Below the pieces are notes generated by a model. The model had not been told where the DNA came from, did no database searches, and saw only the letters and a program-made list of their open reading frames with translations. The position numbers and the translations under genes are program-made. Positions 1 to 9,083 of a stretch of 64,000 nt of DNA are shown here, in pieces (the stretch's first letter is position 1; every line of letters starts with the position of its first letter). The stretch comes from Catellatospora bangladeshensis (GTDB lineage Bacteria; Actinomycetota; Actinomycetes; Mycobacteriales; Micromonosporaceae): the NCBI RefSeq assembly GCF_016862575.1, contig NZ_BONF01000038.1, forward strand, positions 62,001 through 126,000, read 5' to 3'.

Positions 1-1
1 G

Positions 2-844
2 GCTGCCGGGCCGGTCGATCCGTCGCGGCGGCTGCTCATCGCCCGCGGGGCGGCGATCTTCGCGGGGCTGACCGCGGTCGGCATCACCGGGTACGGCGTC
101 CGGACGGCACTCGGTGACCCGGTGCTGAAGCGGGTGCAGATCCCGCTCGCGAAGCTGCCGCGCGGCCTGGACGGCTACAAGATCGCCCTGGTCAGCGACA
201 TCCACCTGGGCCCGCTGACCGGCGTCGAGCACAGCCGCCGCATCGTGCGCTCGATCAACGGCATGAACGCCGACCTGATCGCGGTGGTCGGCGACCTGGT
301 CGACGGCAGCGTCGCCGAGCTGGCCGACGAGGCGGCGCCGCTGCGTGAGCTGAGCTCCCGCGACGGGGCCTACTTCGTCACCGGCAACCACGAGTACTTC
401 TCCGGCGCCGAGGAGTGGCTGGTCGAGGTGGACCGGCTCGGCATGCGGCCGCTGCAGAACGAGCGGCTGGAGATCCGCGGCCTGACCCTGGCCGGCGTCA
501 ACGACCTGAGCGGCGGCGACCTGGGCGAGGGCGGGCCGGACTTCGGCAAGGCGCTGGACGGCCGCGACCCGGCCAAGCCCGTCGTGCTGCTCGCGCACCA
601 GCCGATCCAGGCGTTCGAGGCGGCGAAGCACGGCGTCGACCTGCAGCTGTCGGGGCACACCCACGGCGGGCAGATGGTGCCGTTCAACCTGATCGCGGGG
701 CTACAGCAGCCGGTGATCTCCGGCCTCGGCGAGGTGGACGGCACGCAGGTGTACGTCACCAACGGCGCCGGCTTCTGGGGCCCGCCGGTGCGGGTCGGCG
801 CGCCGCCGGACATCACCCTGATCGAGCTGCGTTCGCAGGCCTGA
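2..844 (+). CDS. Metallophosphoesterase, 5'-truncated
   Basis: The frame is open from the left edge, so the true start lies outside the window. The first visible residues hold one hydrophobic stretch (LLIARGAAIFAGLTAVGI), which looks like the last membrane helix before the catalytic domain. The calcineurin-like metal-binding motifs appear in order: SDIHLG, VGDLVDG, GNHEYF, LAHQP and SGHTHGGQ. This is the pattern of the YkuE/YaeI-type membrane-anchored phosphoesterases, some of which are reported to act on lipid or cell-wall-linked phosphates. The substrate here cannot be told. The next gene starts about 100 bases downstream on the same strand. Confidence 0.9.
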   Translation, partial: AAGPVDPSRRLLIARGAAIFAGLTAVGITGYGVRTALGDPVLKRVQIPLAKLPRGLDGYKIALVSDIHLGPLTGVEHSRRIVRSINGMNADLIAVVGDLVDGSVAELADEAAPLRELSSRDGAYFVTGNHEYFSGAEEWLVEVDRLGMRPLQNERLEIRGLTLAGVNDLSGGDLGEGGPDFGKALDGRDPAKPVVLLAHQPIQAFEAAKHGVDLQLSGHTHGGQMVPFNLIAGLQQPVISGLGEVDGTQVYVTNGAGFWGPPVRVGAPPDITLIELRSQA

Positions 845-945
845 CCTGCGGCGCCGCGCGCGGTCGCGGTGCCGCGTGAGGTAACAACTCTCACTGAAGC
901 GCGTGGCGGTTGCCAATGGACCCGCCACACATGTCAGGATGCGAC

Positions 946-3900
946 GTGCCCCCCGTCTGGACCGCTGATCTGCATATCCACTCGCGGTATTCGCGTGCGT
1001 GCAGCAAGGACCTCGAGCTGCCCACGCTGGCGTGGTGGGCGCGGCGCAAGGGCGTGGCACTGCTCGGCACCGGCGACGTCACCCACCCGGCCTGGTACGA
1101 GCACCTGCGCGAGCAGCTGCGCGAGGCCGAGCCCGGCCTGTACCGGCTGTCCCCCGAAGCGGAGCGGGACGTGGCGCAGCGGCTGCCCGCCCGGCTGGCC
1201 GCGGGCGAGCCCGCCCGGTTCATGCTCAGCGCGGAGATCTCCACGATCTACAAGCGCGGCGAGCGCACCCGCAAGGTGCACCACCTGATCTACCTGCCCG
1301 ACCTGGAGGCCGCGCAGCGCTTCCGCGACCGGCTGGGCCGGGTCGGCAACCTGGCCAGCGACGGCCGCCCGATCCTGGGCCTGGACTCGCGGGACCTGCT
1401 GGAGATCACCCTGGAGGCGAGCCCGGACGCGTACCTGGTCCCGGCGCACATCTGGACGCCCTGGTTCTCGGCGCTGGGCTCCAAGTCGGGCTTCGACGCG
1501 ATCGCCGACTGCTACGCCGACCTGGCCGGGCACATCACGGCCGTGGAGACCGGCCTGTCCAGCGACCCCGCAATGAACCACCGGGTGTCCAGCCTGGATG
1601 GATACGCCCTGGTCTCGAACTCCGACGCCCACTCGCCGCAGGCGCTGGCCCGGGAGGCCACCCGCTTCGACTGCGCGCTGGACTACCACGCGCTCAAGGC
1701 CGCGCTGGCGGGCGCGCCGGGCCTGGCCGGGACGATCGAGTTCTTCCCCGAGGAAGGCAAGTACCACGGCGACGGGCACCGCGACTGCGGCGTGAACTGG
1801 ACCCCCGCCCAGTCGAAGGCCACCGGCGGGATCTGCCCGGTGTGCCACCGGCCGCTGACCATCGGCGTGCTGGCCCGGGTCGAGGCGCTGGCCGACCGGC
1901 CCGAGGGCGCGCCCGCGCCGAACGCCCGCCCGGTCACCCACCTGGTGCAGCTGCCGGAGATCGTCGGCGAGCTGGAGGGCGTCGGCCCGAAGACCCGCAC
2001 CGTCGAGGGCAGGGTGAACGCCCTGGTCGCGGCGCTGGGCTCGGAGCTGGACATCCTCCTGGACGCCCCGCTGGACGAGGTGACCGCCGCCGGCGGCGAG
2101 CTGCTGGGCGAGGCCCTGCGCCGCCTGCGCGCCGGCCGGGTGACCCGGGTGCCCGGCTACGACGGCGAGTACGGCGTGATCCGCCTGTTCGAGCCGGCCG
2201 AGCTGCGCCCGGCCGCCGCCGCGGACACCCTGTTCGACCTGCCCGCGCCGGTCGCGCCCACCGCACCGCGCAAGCCGCGTGCGCCGAAGGCAGCCCCGAG
2301 CAAGCCCGCGGTACGCCGTACCAAGCCGGTCTCCGCGCCGCCGCTGCCGCCGCCGCCCTCGCCGCACGAGCCGTTCGAGCCGATGCTGGCCGGGATGGAG
2401 GAGGTCGGCACCGGCCTGCTGGACCGCCTCGACGCGATGCAGCGGGTGGCCGCGTCCGCGCCGGGCGGCCCGCTGCTGATCGTGGCCGGTCCGGGCACCG
2501 GCAAGACCCGCACGCTGACCCACCGCCTGGCGTACCTGTGCGCCGAGATGAACGTCTACCCCGAGGACTGCCTGGCCATCACGTTCACCCGGCGGGCCGC
2601 CGAGGAGCTGCGGCACCGGCTGGGCGGCCTGCTCGGGCCGGTCGCCGAGGACGTCACCGTAGCCACGTTCCACTCGCTGGCGCTGTCGGTACTGCGCGAG
2701 CAGGAGCCCGACCTGGTGGTCACCGACGAGCCGGGCGGCGAGGGGGTCGCGCTGGACGAGCTGATCCCGCGCCTGGTCGCGCTGCTCAAGGCGCAGCCGT
2801 CGCTGGCGGACAAGCTGCGCTCGCGCTGGCCGTGGGTGTTCGTCGACGAGTACCAGGACGTTGACGCCGACCAGTACGCGCTGCTGCGGCTGCTGGTGCC
2901 CAGCGACGGCAACCTGTGCGCGATCGGCGACCCGGACCAGGCGATCTACTCGTTCCGGGGCGCGGACGTCTCGTTCTTCCTCCAGTTCTCCCGCGACTTC
3001 GTCGACGCCCGGGTGGTGCGCCTGACCCGCAACTACCGCTCGTCGGCGCCGATCCTGGCCGCCGCGACGCAGGCCATCGCGCCCAGCTCGCTGGTGCCGG
3101 GGCGGCGGCTGGACCCGGCCAAGGTCGACCTGGAGGCGCCGCTCATCGGCGTCTACCCGGCGAGCAGCCCGGCCGACGAGGCGGCGTTCATCGCCCGCAA
3201 GGTCGACGAGCTGGTCGGCGGCGTGTCCCACCGCACCCGCGCGGACGTACGCGGGGTGACCGGCACGACGGTGTCCTTCTCCGACATCGCGGTGCTCTAC
3301 CGCACCGACGCGCAGGCCGCGGCGATCGTGGACGCGCTGTCCCGGGCCGGGGTGCCGGTGCAGAAGCGCTCGCACGACCGGCTGCGCAGCCGGGCCGGGG
3401 TCAACACGCTGCTCGCGGAGCTGCGCCTCGCGAACGGGCTGACCGGCTCGGTCGCGGCCCGGCTGAAGCTGACCGCGAAGGTGCTCATCGAGCGCCCGGC
3501 CCTGGGCGGCGGCTCGCCCGAGCCGGACGAGGTCTGGGCCGCGGTCGACCTGCTCACCCCGCTGGCCCTGCGCTGCGGCCAGGACCTGCAGCGTTTCCTG
3601 GGCGAGGTGGCCACCGGCGCGGAGGTCGACGCGCTCGACCCGCGGGCCGAGGCCGTCACCCTGCTCACCCTGCACGCCGCGAAGGGCCTGGAGTTCCCGG
3701 TCGTCTTCCTGGCCGGGTGCGAGGACGGGCTGCTGCCGCTGCGGCTGCCCGGCTCGGCGCCCACCGAGGCCGAGGTGGCCGAGGAGCGGCGGCTGTTCTT
3801 CGTCGGGCTGACCCGGGCGCAGCGGCGGCTCTACCTGAGCCACGCCGCCCGGCGGGTGCGCTACGGCAGCGAGCGCGACTGCCGCCCGACCCCGTTCCTG

Positions 3901-3984
3901 GCGCCGGTCGACGCCGGGCTGCTGGAGCAGCTCGGCGACCAGGCTCCACGTCGACCCCGTGACCAGCAACTACGCCTGATCTGA
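946..3984 (+). CDS. PHP-domain / UvrD-family helicase fusion protein
   Basis: This protein of about 1,012 residues has two enzymatic halves. The N-terminal ~430 residues are a PHP-type metal-dependent phosphoesterase: DLHIHSRYS at the start, a metal-ligand loop VSNSDAHS near residue 235 and a cysteine cluster CPVC near 302. After a Pro/Ala-rich linker comes a superfamily 1 helicase: Walker A GPGTGKT (~515), DEYQD (~633), GDPDQAIYSFRGAD (~661), RNYRSS and LHAAKGLEF (~907). Together they suggest an ATP-driven 3'-5' DNA translocase joined to a nuclease or phosphatase, acting in DNA repair. I chose the GTG at 946 because AGGA lies six bases upstream; ATG at 931 or 916 is possible. Neighbours do not reveal a pathway. 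Confidence 0.85.
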   Translation: MPPVWTADLHIHSRYSRACSKDLELPTLAWWARRKGVALLGTGDVTHPAWYEHLREQLREAEPGLYRLSPEAERDVAQRLPARLAAGEPARFMLSAEISTIYKRGERTRKVHHLIYLPDLEAAQRFRDRLGRVGNLASDGRPILGLDSRDLLEITLEASPDAYLVPAHIWTPWFSALGSKSGFDAIADCYADLAGHITAVETGLSSDPAMNHRVSSLDGYALVSNSDAHSPQALAREATRFDCALDYHALKAALAGAPGLAGTIEFFPEEGKYHGDGHRDCGVNWTPAQSKATGGICPVCHRPLTIGVLARVEALADRPEGAPAPNARPVTHLVQLPEIVGELEGVGPKTRTVEGRVNALVAALGSELDILLDAPLDEVTAAGGELLGEALRRLRAGRVTRVPGYDGEYGVIRLFEPAELRPAAAADTLFDLPAPVAPTAPRKPRAPKAAPSKPAVRRTKPVSAPPLPPPPSPHEPFEPMLAGMEEVGTGLLDRLDAMQRVAASAPGGPLLIVAGPGTGKTRTLTHRLAYLCAEMNVYPEDCLAITFTRRAAEELRHRLGGLLGPVAEDVTVATFHSLALSVLREQEPDLVVTDEPGGEGVALDELIPRLVALLKAQPSLADKLRSRWPWVFVDEYQDVDADQYALLRLLVPSDGNLCAIGDPDQAIYSFRGADVSFFLQFSRDFVDARVVRLTRNYRSSAPILAAATQAIAPSSLVPGRRLDPAKVDLEAPLIGVYPASSPADEAAFIARKVDELVGGVSHRTRADVRGVTGTTVSFSDIAVLYRTDAQAAAIVDALSRAGVPVQKRSHDRLRSRAGVNTLLAELRLANGLTGSVAARLKLTAKVLIERPALGGGSPEPDEVWAAVDLLTPLALRCGQDLQRFLGEVATGAEVDALDPRAEAVTLLTLHAAKGLEFPVVFLAGCEDGLLPLRLPGSAPTEAEVAEERRLFFVGLTRAQRRLYLSHAARRVRYGSERDCRPTPFLAPVDAGLLEQLGDQAPRRPRDQQLRLI

Positions 3985-3997
3985 CGAATCGTGGGAC

Positions 3998-4015
3998 CCG
4001 AACGGCTGAGTTCGG
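3998..4015 (+). terminator. Weak hairpin after the PHP-UvrD gene
   Basis: CCGAAC and GTTCGG pair across a six-base loop 14 bases after the helicase stop codon. There is no T-run, so it may not terminate on its own. Confidence 0.3.
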
Positions 4016-4092
4016 TGACATGACAGTGACACCGACGGGGGCGGCGGCGCTGAGTAGGACAAGAGTGTCCCCAGCGTCACAAGGAGCGTCCC

Positions 4093-4707
4093 TTGTCGGT
4101 CAAGCTTGTCGCGGTCGACCCCGTCACGCTGGTGCGCCTCGGGTACAGCGCCGCCTGCGCGTCCCATCCCGATATCGACCTGGTGGGCCAGGCCGCGACC
4201 GGCGAGGAGACGATCAACCTCATCAGCGACCTGGATCCGGACGTGGTCACCATCGACGCGTCCATCCCGGGCCAGGGTGGCCTGCAGCTCGCGGCCGAGC
4301 TGCGCACGCAGCGCCCGCAGCTGGGCCTGGTGCTGACCGGCCCCGCCGAGGACGGCCTGCTGCTGCAGGCCCTGCAGGCCGGGCTCTCGGCGTACCTGCC
4401 GCGCACCGCGCCGGTCGAGCTGCTGCTGTCCGCGGTGCGCCACGCGGCGGTGGCTCCGGCCTCGTTCACCGCGCCGAACCTGGCCGAGGCGATGGCCCGC
4501 CGGCGCACCCGTTCCACCACCCTCAGCCCGCGCGAGGAGCAGATCCTGCGGCAGCTGCACGACGGCGGCAGCCTGGCCGCGATCGCGTCGCGCATGCGGC
4601 TGACCGAGTCGACGGTGCGCACCTACGTCGCCCGGCTCTACGACAAGCTCGGTGTGCACAACCGGACCCAGGCCCTGCAGGCCGCGGCCCGGCTGTACCT
4701 GATCTGA
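4093..4707 (+). CDS. LuxR/NarL-type response regulator
   Basis: A 204-residue two-domain regulator. The N-terminal ~120 residues resemble a receiver domain, with the candidate phospho-acceptor Asp in VVTIDASIPG. The acidic pocket at the N-terminus is reduced to a single Asp (VAVDP) and the usual conserved Lys is Arg (YLPRTAP), so phosphorylation may be altered or absent. The C-terminal ~65 residues are a GerE/LuxR helix-turn-helix starting at LSPREEQIL and including TESTVRTYVARLYDKLGVHNR. The start is TTG, supported by AAGGAG six bases upstream. No histidine kinase lies beside it. It converges on the Tad pilus operon, which makes pilus control a guess only. Confidence 0.85.
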   Translation: MSVKLVAVDPVTLVRLGYSAACASHPDIDLVGQAATGEETINLISDLDPDVVTIDASIPGQGGLQLAAELRTQRPQLGLVLTGPAEDGLLLQALQAGLSAYLPRTAPVELLLSAVRHAAVAPASFTAPNLAEAMARRRTRSTTLSPREEQILRQLHDGGSLAAIASRMRLTESTVRTYVARLYDKLGVHNRTQALQAAARLYLI

Positions 4708-4729
4708 CCCTCGGCCCGGATACGGCTGA

Positions 4730-4768
4730 AGCTCCGTTCACGCCTGCCGGAGCGGCGCGAACGGAGCT
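4730..4768. terminator. Bidirectional terminator
   Basis: AGCTCCGTTC pairs perfectly with GAACGGAGCT across a 19-base loop. It lies between the stops of the convergent response regulator and tadC genes, so it can serve both. Confidence 0.75.
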
Positions 4769-4781
4769 TCGACCAGCCGTG

Positions 4782-5711
4782 TCAGCGGGCCGCGAAGTTC
4801 TCGACGATCTTGACCGCGCCCGGTCCGATCACCACGATGAACACCGCCGGGAACAGGCAGAGGATCAGCGGGAAGATGATCTTCACGGGAAGCTTGCGGG
4901 CCTGCTCCTCGGCGCGCTGGCGGCGCTTGATCCGCATCTGCCGGGCCTGCTCGCGCAGCACGCCTGCGATCGGGATACCCAGCTCACCCGCCTGCACCAG
5001 CGACGTCGCGATGGTTTTCAGCTCGGGCACGCTGGTGCGGGCGGCCAGGTCGCGCAGCGCCTCGGCGCGGCGCCGGCCCATCTGCATCTCCTGCAGCACC
5101 CGCGCGAACTCCCGCGACAGTGCACCCGGCATCGTCTGGGCCACCTGTACGAGCGCCGAGTCGAAGCCCAGACCCGCCTCCACGGAGAGCGTGAGCAGGT
5201 CGAGCGCGTCCGGCAGCTGACGGCGGATCTCCTGCTGGCGGCGCAGAGCCCGGTCGTAGACCGCGATGAACGGCACCCAGAACCCGAACGCGGCGGCGAG
5301 CACCACAGTGAGCACGAGCGTCGTGCCGGCGAAGTCCAGCACGAACCCGAACGCGCCGCCGACGAAGGCGAAGAGCAGCAGCGAGATGCCCTGCATCTCC
5401 ATGATCCGCTCTGGCGGCCAGGCCACCGGGTTGCCCGCCAGGTCCAGCCAGACCTGCAGCCGCGCCGTCGCGCCCCGCGGGGTCAGCACCCGGCCGAGCG
5501 CGGAGACCTGCCGCGCGGCGGGCTTGAGCCGGTCGCCGAGGCTCTCCTCGGCGACCGCCGCGCTGCCGGGGGCATACACGGTGTCGATGGTCTCCAGTGC
5601 CTTGGCCACGCCGGCGCGGCCCACGCTCGCCGAGGCCAGCGTGACCACGGCGACCAGGATGGCCAGGAAGATCGCGCCGATCCCGACGTTGAGGAGGATC
5701 TGCTGGTTCAC
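4782..5711 (-). CDS. tadC: TadC-like type II secretion F-family platform protein
   Basis: A 309-residue inner-membrane platform protein of the Tad/Flp pilus. It has an N-terminal membrane helix (LLNVGIGAIFLAILVAVVTL), two further helices near residues 115-165, a cytoplasmic T2SSF domain (RQLPDALDLLTLSVEAGLGFDSALVQVA) and a C-terminal helix (IIFPLILCLFPAVFIVVI). With TadB it is expected to form the membrane base on which the CpaF/TadA ATPase acts. The GTG at 5711 is chosen because GAGG sits seven bases before it; it starts two bases after the stop of the upstream VWA-TadB gene. It is the last gene of the operon and is followed by a strong hairpin. Confidence 0.9.
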   Translation of the reverse strand: MNQQILLNVGIGAIFLAILVAVVTLASASVGRAGVAKALETIDTVYAPGSAAVAEESLGDRLKPAARQVSALGRVLTPRGATARLQVWLDLAGNPVAWPPERIMEMQGISLLLFAFVGGAFGFVLDFAGTTLVLTVVLAAAFGFWVPFIAVYDRALRRQQEIRRQLPDALDLLTLSVEAGLGFDSALVQVAQTMPGALSREFARVLQEMQMGRRRAEALRDLAARTSVPELKTIATSLVQAGELGIPIAGVLREQARQMRIKRRQRAEEQARKLPVKIIFPLILCLFPAVFIVVIGPGAVKIVENFAAR

Positions 5712-5713
5712 GG

Positions 5714-7612
5714 TCACACCTCGATTCGGATCATCCGCGACAGCCAGAAGCCGCCGACCGAGATCAGGACAACCCCGACGATGCTCATCATGATGCCGAG
5801 CGGGTGGGTGTACAGCGGGCGGATGTAGTCCCCACGCAGGAAGATCATGAACAGCGCCAGCCCGATCGGCAGCCCCAGCAGCACCCACGCGCTGAGCCGG
5901 CCCTCGGCCGACAGCGAGCGGACCTCGCGGTACAGCTCCTCGCGCTCACGCATGGACTCGACCGTGGTGGTCAGCACCTCGGCGAGATTGCCGCCGACCT
6001 CGCGCTGCACGCGGACCGCCACCACCGCCCACGACAGCTCTTGGCTGCGCATCCGGGTGGCGACGCGGTCCAGTGCATCCTCGATGTCGACACCCAGCCG
6101 GGTCTCGCCGAGCGCCCGGCCGAACTCCGCGGCGATGGGGTTCGGCAGCTCCCGGGACATCGCCTCCACGGCCTGCGTCAGCGAGAAGCCCGACCGCAGG
6201 GAGCCGACCACCAGTTGCAGCGCGTCGGGCAGCAGCTCACGGAACGCCGAGACCCGCTTCGCCGCCCGGTTGCGGTGGTAGAGGGCGGTCAGCGCCCAGC
6301 CGAACACCGGGCCGAGCAGCAACGCCGGCACGGGTCCCAGCAGCAGGCCGAGCAGCAGCGCGACGACGAGGCTGACCGCGGCTCGCAGCAGCAGCCACTC
6401 GTGCGGGCGCAGCCGCATCCCCGCCCGGTCCAGCTGCAGCGCCAGCCGCCCCTCGGCGTTGGCCGACTTGACGACCTGCTCGGACAGCGCCAGTGCGGCG
6501 GCCGCGACCTGGCTGTTGGCGTCACCGGCCGGTCCGCTGCGGCGGACCGGCATGGTGAACTGCTCCACCTGCGCCAGCCGGCGGCGTCGCTCCGAGGCGG
6601 ACATGACCGGGGTCACCACCAACAGGGCCACCCCGAGCAGCGCAAGGAACACGAGCCCGGCCACGGCCCACAGCCACCACGGGGCGGGGGGTGCGGCGGG
6701 CTTGCCCACCAGCGGACCGGCCGCTTTGGTGTCGACGGCGAAGGTCACCGGCACCTCCGTGGTCACGCCCCCGGCGGTCACCGCAAGCCGCGTCTGGCGG
6801 CCGGACAGCGCCGCCGGGACGTCGACCCGCACCAGCAGGTTGGCGCTGAACGAGCCGGAGGCCTCGGCGAACGCAGCGCTGAGCGCGGCCGCGTCGGCGG
6901 CCGTACGCGCCGTGCCGCCGGTGCCCGTGGCCAGTCCGGCCAGCACGTTGGCGGTCGTGTCGGGGGTCTTGAAGGCGATGGTGTCGACGGGGATCGTGCC
7001 GACGGCCTTCTGCACCGCGGCCAGGTTCGAGGTGGACGCGGTGTCGGCGCCGTCGGACAGCGCGACGATCCGGCGCTGCCCCCACTTTCCGCCGCCAAGC
7101 ATCACCGAAGCCAGCCGGACGCCGTCGTAGAGGGCGGTCTCCCCCTTGGCGGCCAGCCCGTCCACCGCGCGCAGCGCGGCGGTGCGGTCCTTGGTCGCCT
7201 TCTGCAGCACGGCCGCCGGAGCACCGGCGGTGATCACGCCGATCTCCACATCGGCGGGCACGGTGCGCAGGAAACCGCGGGCGGCCTCCTGGGCCGCCTT
7301 GATCGGCTCGCCGGCCATGGATCCCGAAGTGTCGAGGACCAGCACCACACCGCGGCGCGGCGTCGCGGCGGTGGCCGTCGCGACCACCTCCTGCGCGGCG
7401 ACTCGCAGGTCCTGGCCGTCGGCGGACACGCTCACCTGGCCCAGGGACCGGCCGGCCGGCAGGTCGACCGCGGACAGGTAGAACTCCACCAGGCCGGCCT
7501 CCTGGCGCAGCCCGGACACGGTCAGCGCGGGCGCGGCAGCGACGGCCGGTGCGCCCACGCCCAGCAGCAGGGCGGCTGCCGCGGCGGGCAGCACGGTCAG
7601 CATCCGGCGCAT
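5714..7612 (-). CDS. tadB: TadB platform protein fused to an N-terminal von Willebrand A domain
   Basis: The 632-residue product begins with a signal-peptide-like segment (residues 1-28). A VWA domain follows, with a complete MIDAS site: DTSGS near 95, Thr in GETALYDG near 160 and Asp in SDGAD near 188. A membrane helix lies near 313-338, then further helices and a TadB/T2SSF domain from about residue 455 (AFRELLPDALQLVVGSLRSGFSLTQAVEAM). The topology implied is an outside-facing metal-binding domain joined to the cytoplasmic platform of the pilus. ATG at 7612 overlaps the cpaF stop as TGATG and has AGGGG six bases upstream; a GTG three bases earlier is the alternative. The frame is continuous, so this is one gene, not two. 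Confidence 0.88.
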   Translation of the reverse strand: MRRMLTVLPAAAAALLLGVGAPAVAAAPALTVSGLRQEAGLVEFYLSAVDLPAGRSLGQVSVSADGQDLRVAAQEVVATATAATPRRGVVLVLDTSGSMAGEPIKAAQEAARGFLRTVPADVEIGVITAGAPAAVLQKATKDRTAALRAVDGLAAKGETALYDGVRLASVMLGGGKWGQRRIVALSDGADTASTSNLAAVQKAVGTIPVDTIAFKTPDTTANVLAGLATGTGGTARTAADAAALSAAFAEASGSFSANLLVRVDVPAALSGRQTRLAVTAGGVTTEVPVTFAVDTKAAGPLVGKPAAPPAPWWLWAVAGLVFLALLGVALLVVTPVMSASERRRRLAQVEQFTMPVRRSGPAGDANSQVAAAALALSEQVVKSANAEGRLALQLDRAGMRLRPHEWLLLRAAVSLVVALLLGLLLGPVPALLLGPVFGWALTALYHRNRAAKRVSAFRELLPDALQLVVGSLRSGFSLTQAVEAMSRELPNPIAAEFGRALGETRLGVDIEDALDRVATRMRSQELSWAVVAVRVQREVGGNLAEVLTTTVESMREREELYREVRSLSAEGRLSAWVLLGLPIGLALFMIFLRGDYIRPLYTHPLGIMMSIVGVVLISVGGFWLSRMIRIEV

Positions 7613-9078
7613 CACATACCCCTGCCGTAGAGCTCGGGGGCGATGGTGATGCCGTGGTCGGCGAGCTGGTCCACGAAGCGCGGCCGCAGCCCGGTGCTGA
7701 CCAGCGCGCCCTGGTGGCGGCCAAACTGGTCCTGGCCCGCGCGGAAGTCGAAGGTGTACAGGTCCTGCATGGTGAGCACATCGCCCTCCATGCCGGTGAC
7801 CTCGGTGATGTGCGTGATCCGGCGCGAGCCGTCGCGGAGCCGGGACAGCTGGACGATGATGTCGACCGCGCTGGCGATCTGCTCGCGGACCGCGCGTATC
7901 GGCAGGTCCATGCCCGCCATCAACACCATCGTCTCCAGTCGGGCGACCGAGTCGCGCGGGGAGTTCGCGTGCACGGTGGTCAGCGAGCCGTCGTGGCCGG
8001 TGTTCATCGCCTGCAGCATGTCGAGCGCGGCGCCGTCGCGGACCTCGCCGACGACGATCCGGTCCGGGCGCATGCGAAGCGCGTTGCGCACCAGGTCGCG
8101 GATGGTCACCTCGCCCCGGCCCTCGACGTTCGGCGGGCGGTACTCCAGGCGCAGCACGTGCTCCTGGGCCAGCCGCAGCTCGGCGGAGTCCTCGATGGTG
8201 ATGATGCGCTCATCCGCGGGCAGGAACGAGGAGACCACGTTGAGCAGCGTGGTCTTGCCGGTGCCGGTGCCGCCCGAGATCAGGATGTCCAGGCGACCCT
8301 GGACGCAAGCGCGCAGCAGGTCGGCGACGCGTGGCGACATGGTGCCGAAGCTGATCAGATCGTCGACGGTGAACGGGTCGGCGGCGAACTTGCGCACGGT
8401 CAGCGCGGCGCCGTCGAGCGCGATCGGGGGCACCACCGCGTTGACCCGGCTGCCGTCGGGCAGGCGGGCGTCGACCATGGGGGACGACTCGTCGATGCGG
8501 CGCCCGATCCGGGAAACGATCTTGTCGATGACCCGGCGCAGGTGCGTCTCGTCCATGAACGCCGCGTCCACGGCGTGGATGTGGCCAAACCGCTCGACGT
8601 AGATGCGGTCCCAGGCGTTCACCATGATCTCGGTGACCTCGGGGTCGCGCAGCAGCGGCTCGATCGGGCCGTGCCCCAGGATCTCGTCGAGGATCTGGCG
8701 GTACGCCGTGGACCGGTCGCCGGCGGTGAGGTTGGCCTCCTCGTTCGCGAGCACCTCGGGCAGGCTCTCGCGCACCCGGCGCTCCAGCTCGGCGTCGTCC
8801 GAGACGGTGTCGTAGAGCTGCGGTCCGAGCAGCTCCAGCAGCGCCTGGTGCGCTCGCTTGCGTACGGCCGCGAGCGGGTCGTACGCCCGCCGGGTGTTGC
8901 GCCGGCCGAACTGGATCGCGCTGACCGGCACGGCGGAGACGGGCATGGTGTGTGAACCCGCGACCGGCATGCCGCCGGCCGCGCCGGAGGCCTCGTTCAC
9001 GCTGCCGAGGCGCTCGCTGAGCACGCCCGGGCTCGCCGGGGCGGGGGTGCGCCGGCCGAGTCGATCCTGCAGTGACAT
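7612..9078 (-). CDS. cpaF: CpaF/TadA-family pilus assembly ATPase
   Basis: A 488-residue secretion ATPase that powers assembly of the Flp pilus at the cytoplasmic face. It has the CpaF N-terminal domain followed by the RecA-like core: Walker A GGTGTGKTTLLN, an Asp box, and a Walker B/His-box region with VVGEVRDGAALDMLQAMNTGHDG and LTTVHANSPRDS. The length fits the family. Five bases separate its start from the cpaE stop upstream, and its own stop overlaps the start of the VWA-TadB gene, so translation is probably coupled. Confidence 0.95.
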   Translation of the reverse strand: MSLQDRLGRRTPAPASPGVLSERLGSVNEASGAAGGMPVAGSHTMPVSAVPVSAIQFGRRNTRRAYDPLAAVRKRAHQALLELLGPQLYDTVSDDAELERRVRESLPEVLANEEANLTAGDRSTAYRQILDEILGHGPIEPLLRDPEVTEIMVNAWDRIYVERFGHIHAVDAAFMDETHLRRVIDKIVSRIGRRIDESSPMVDARLPDGSRVNAVVPPIALDGAALTVRKFAADPFTVDDLISFGTMSPRVADLLRACVQGRLDILISGGTGTGKTTLLNVVSSFLPADERIITIEDSAELRLAQEHVLRLEYRPPNVEGRGEVTIRDLVRNALRMRPDRIVVGEVRDGAALDMLQAMNTGHDGSLTTVHANSPRDSVARLETMVLMAGMDLPIRAVREQIASAVDIIVQLSRLRDGSRRITHITEVTGMEGDVLTMQDLYTFDFRAGQDQFGRHQGALVSTGLRPRFVDQLADHGITIAPELYGRGM

Positions 9079-9083
9079 CGGTG

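Noticed and set aside
934-3969. A 1,011-codon open frame on the minus strand across the PHP-UvrD gene
   Set aside because: It is low-complexity (Arg, Gly, Gln, Val), lacks motifs and mirrors a clear helicase gene; long antisense frames are expected at this GC content.
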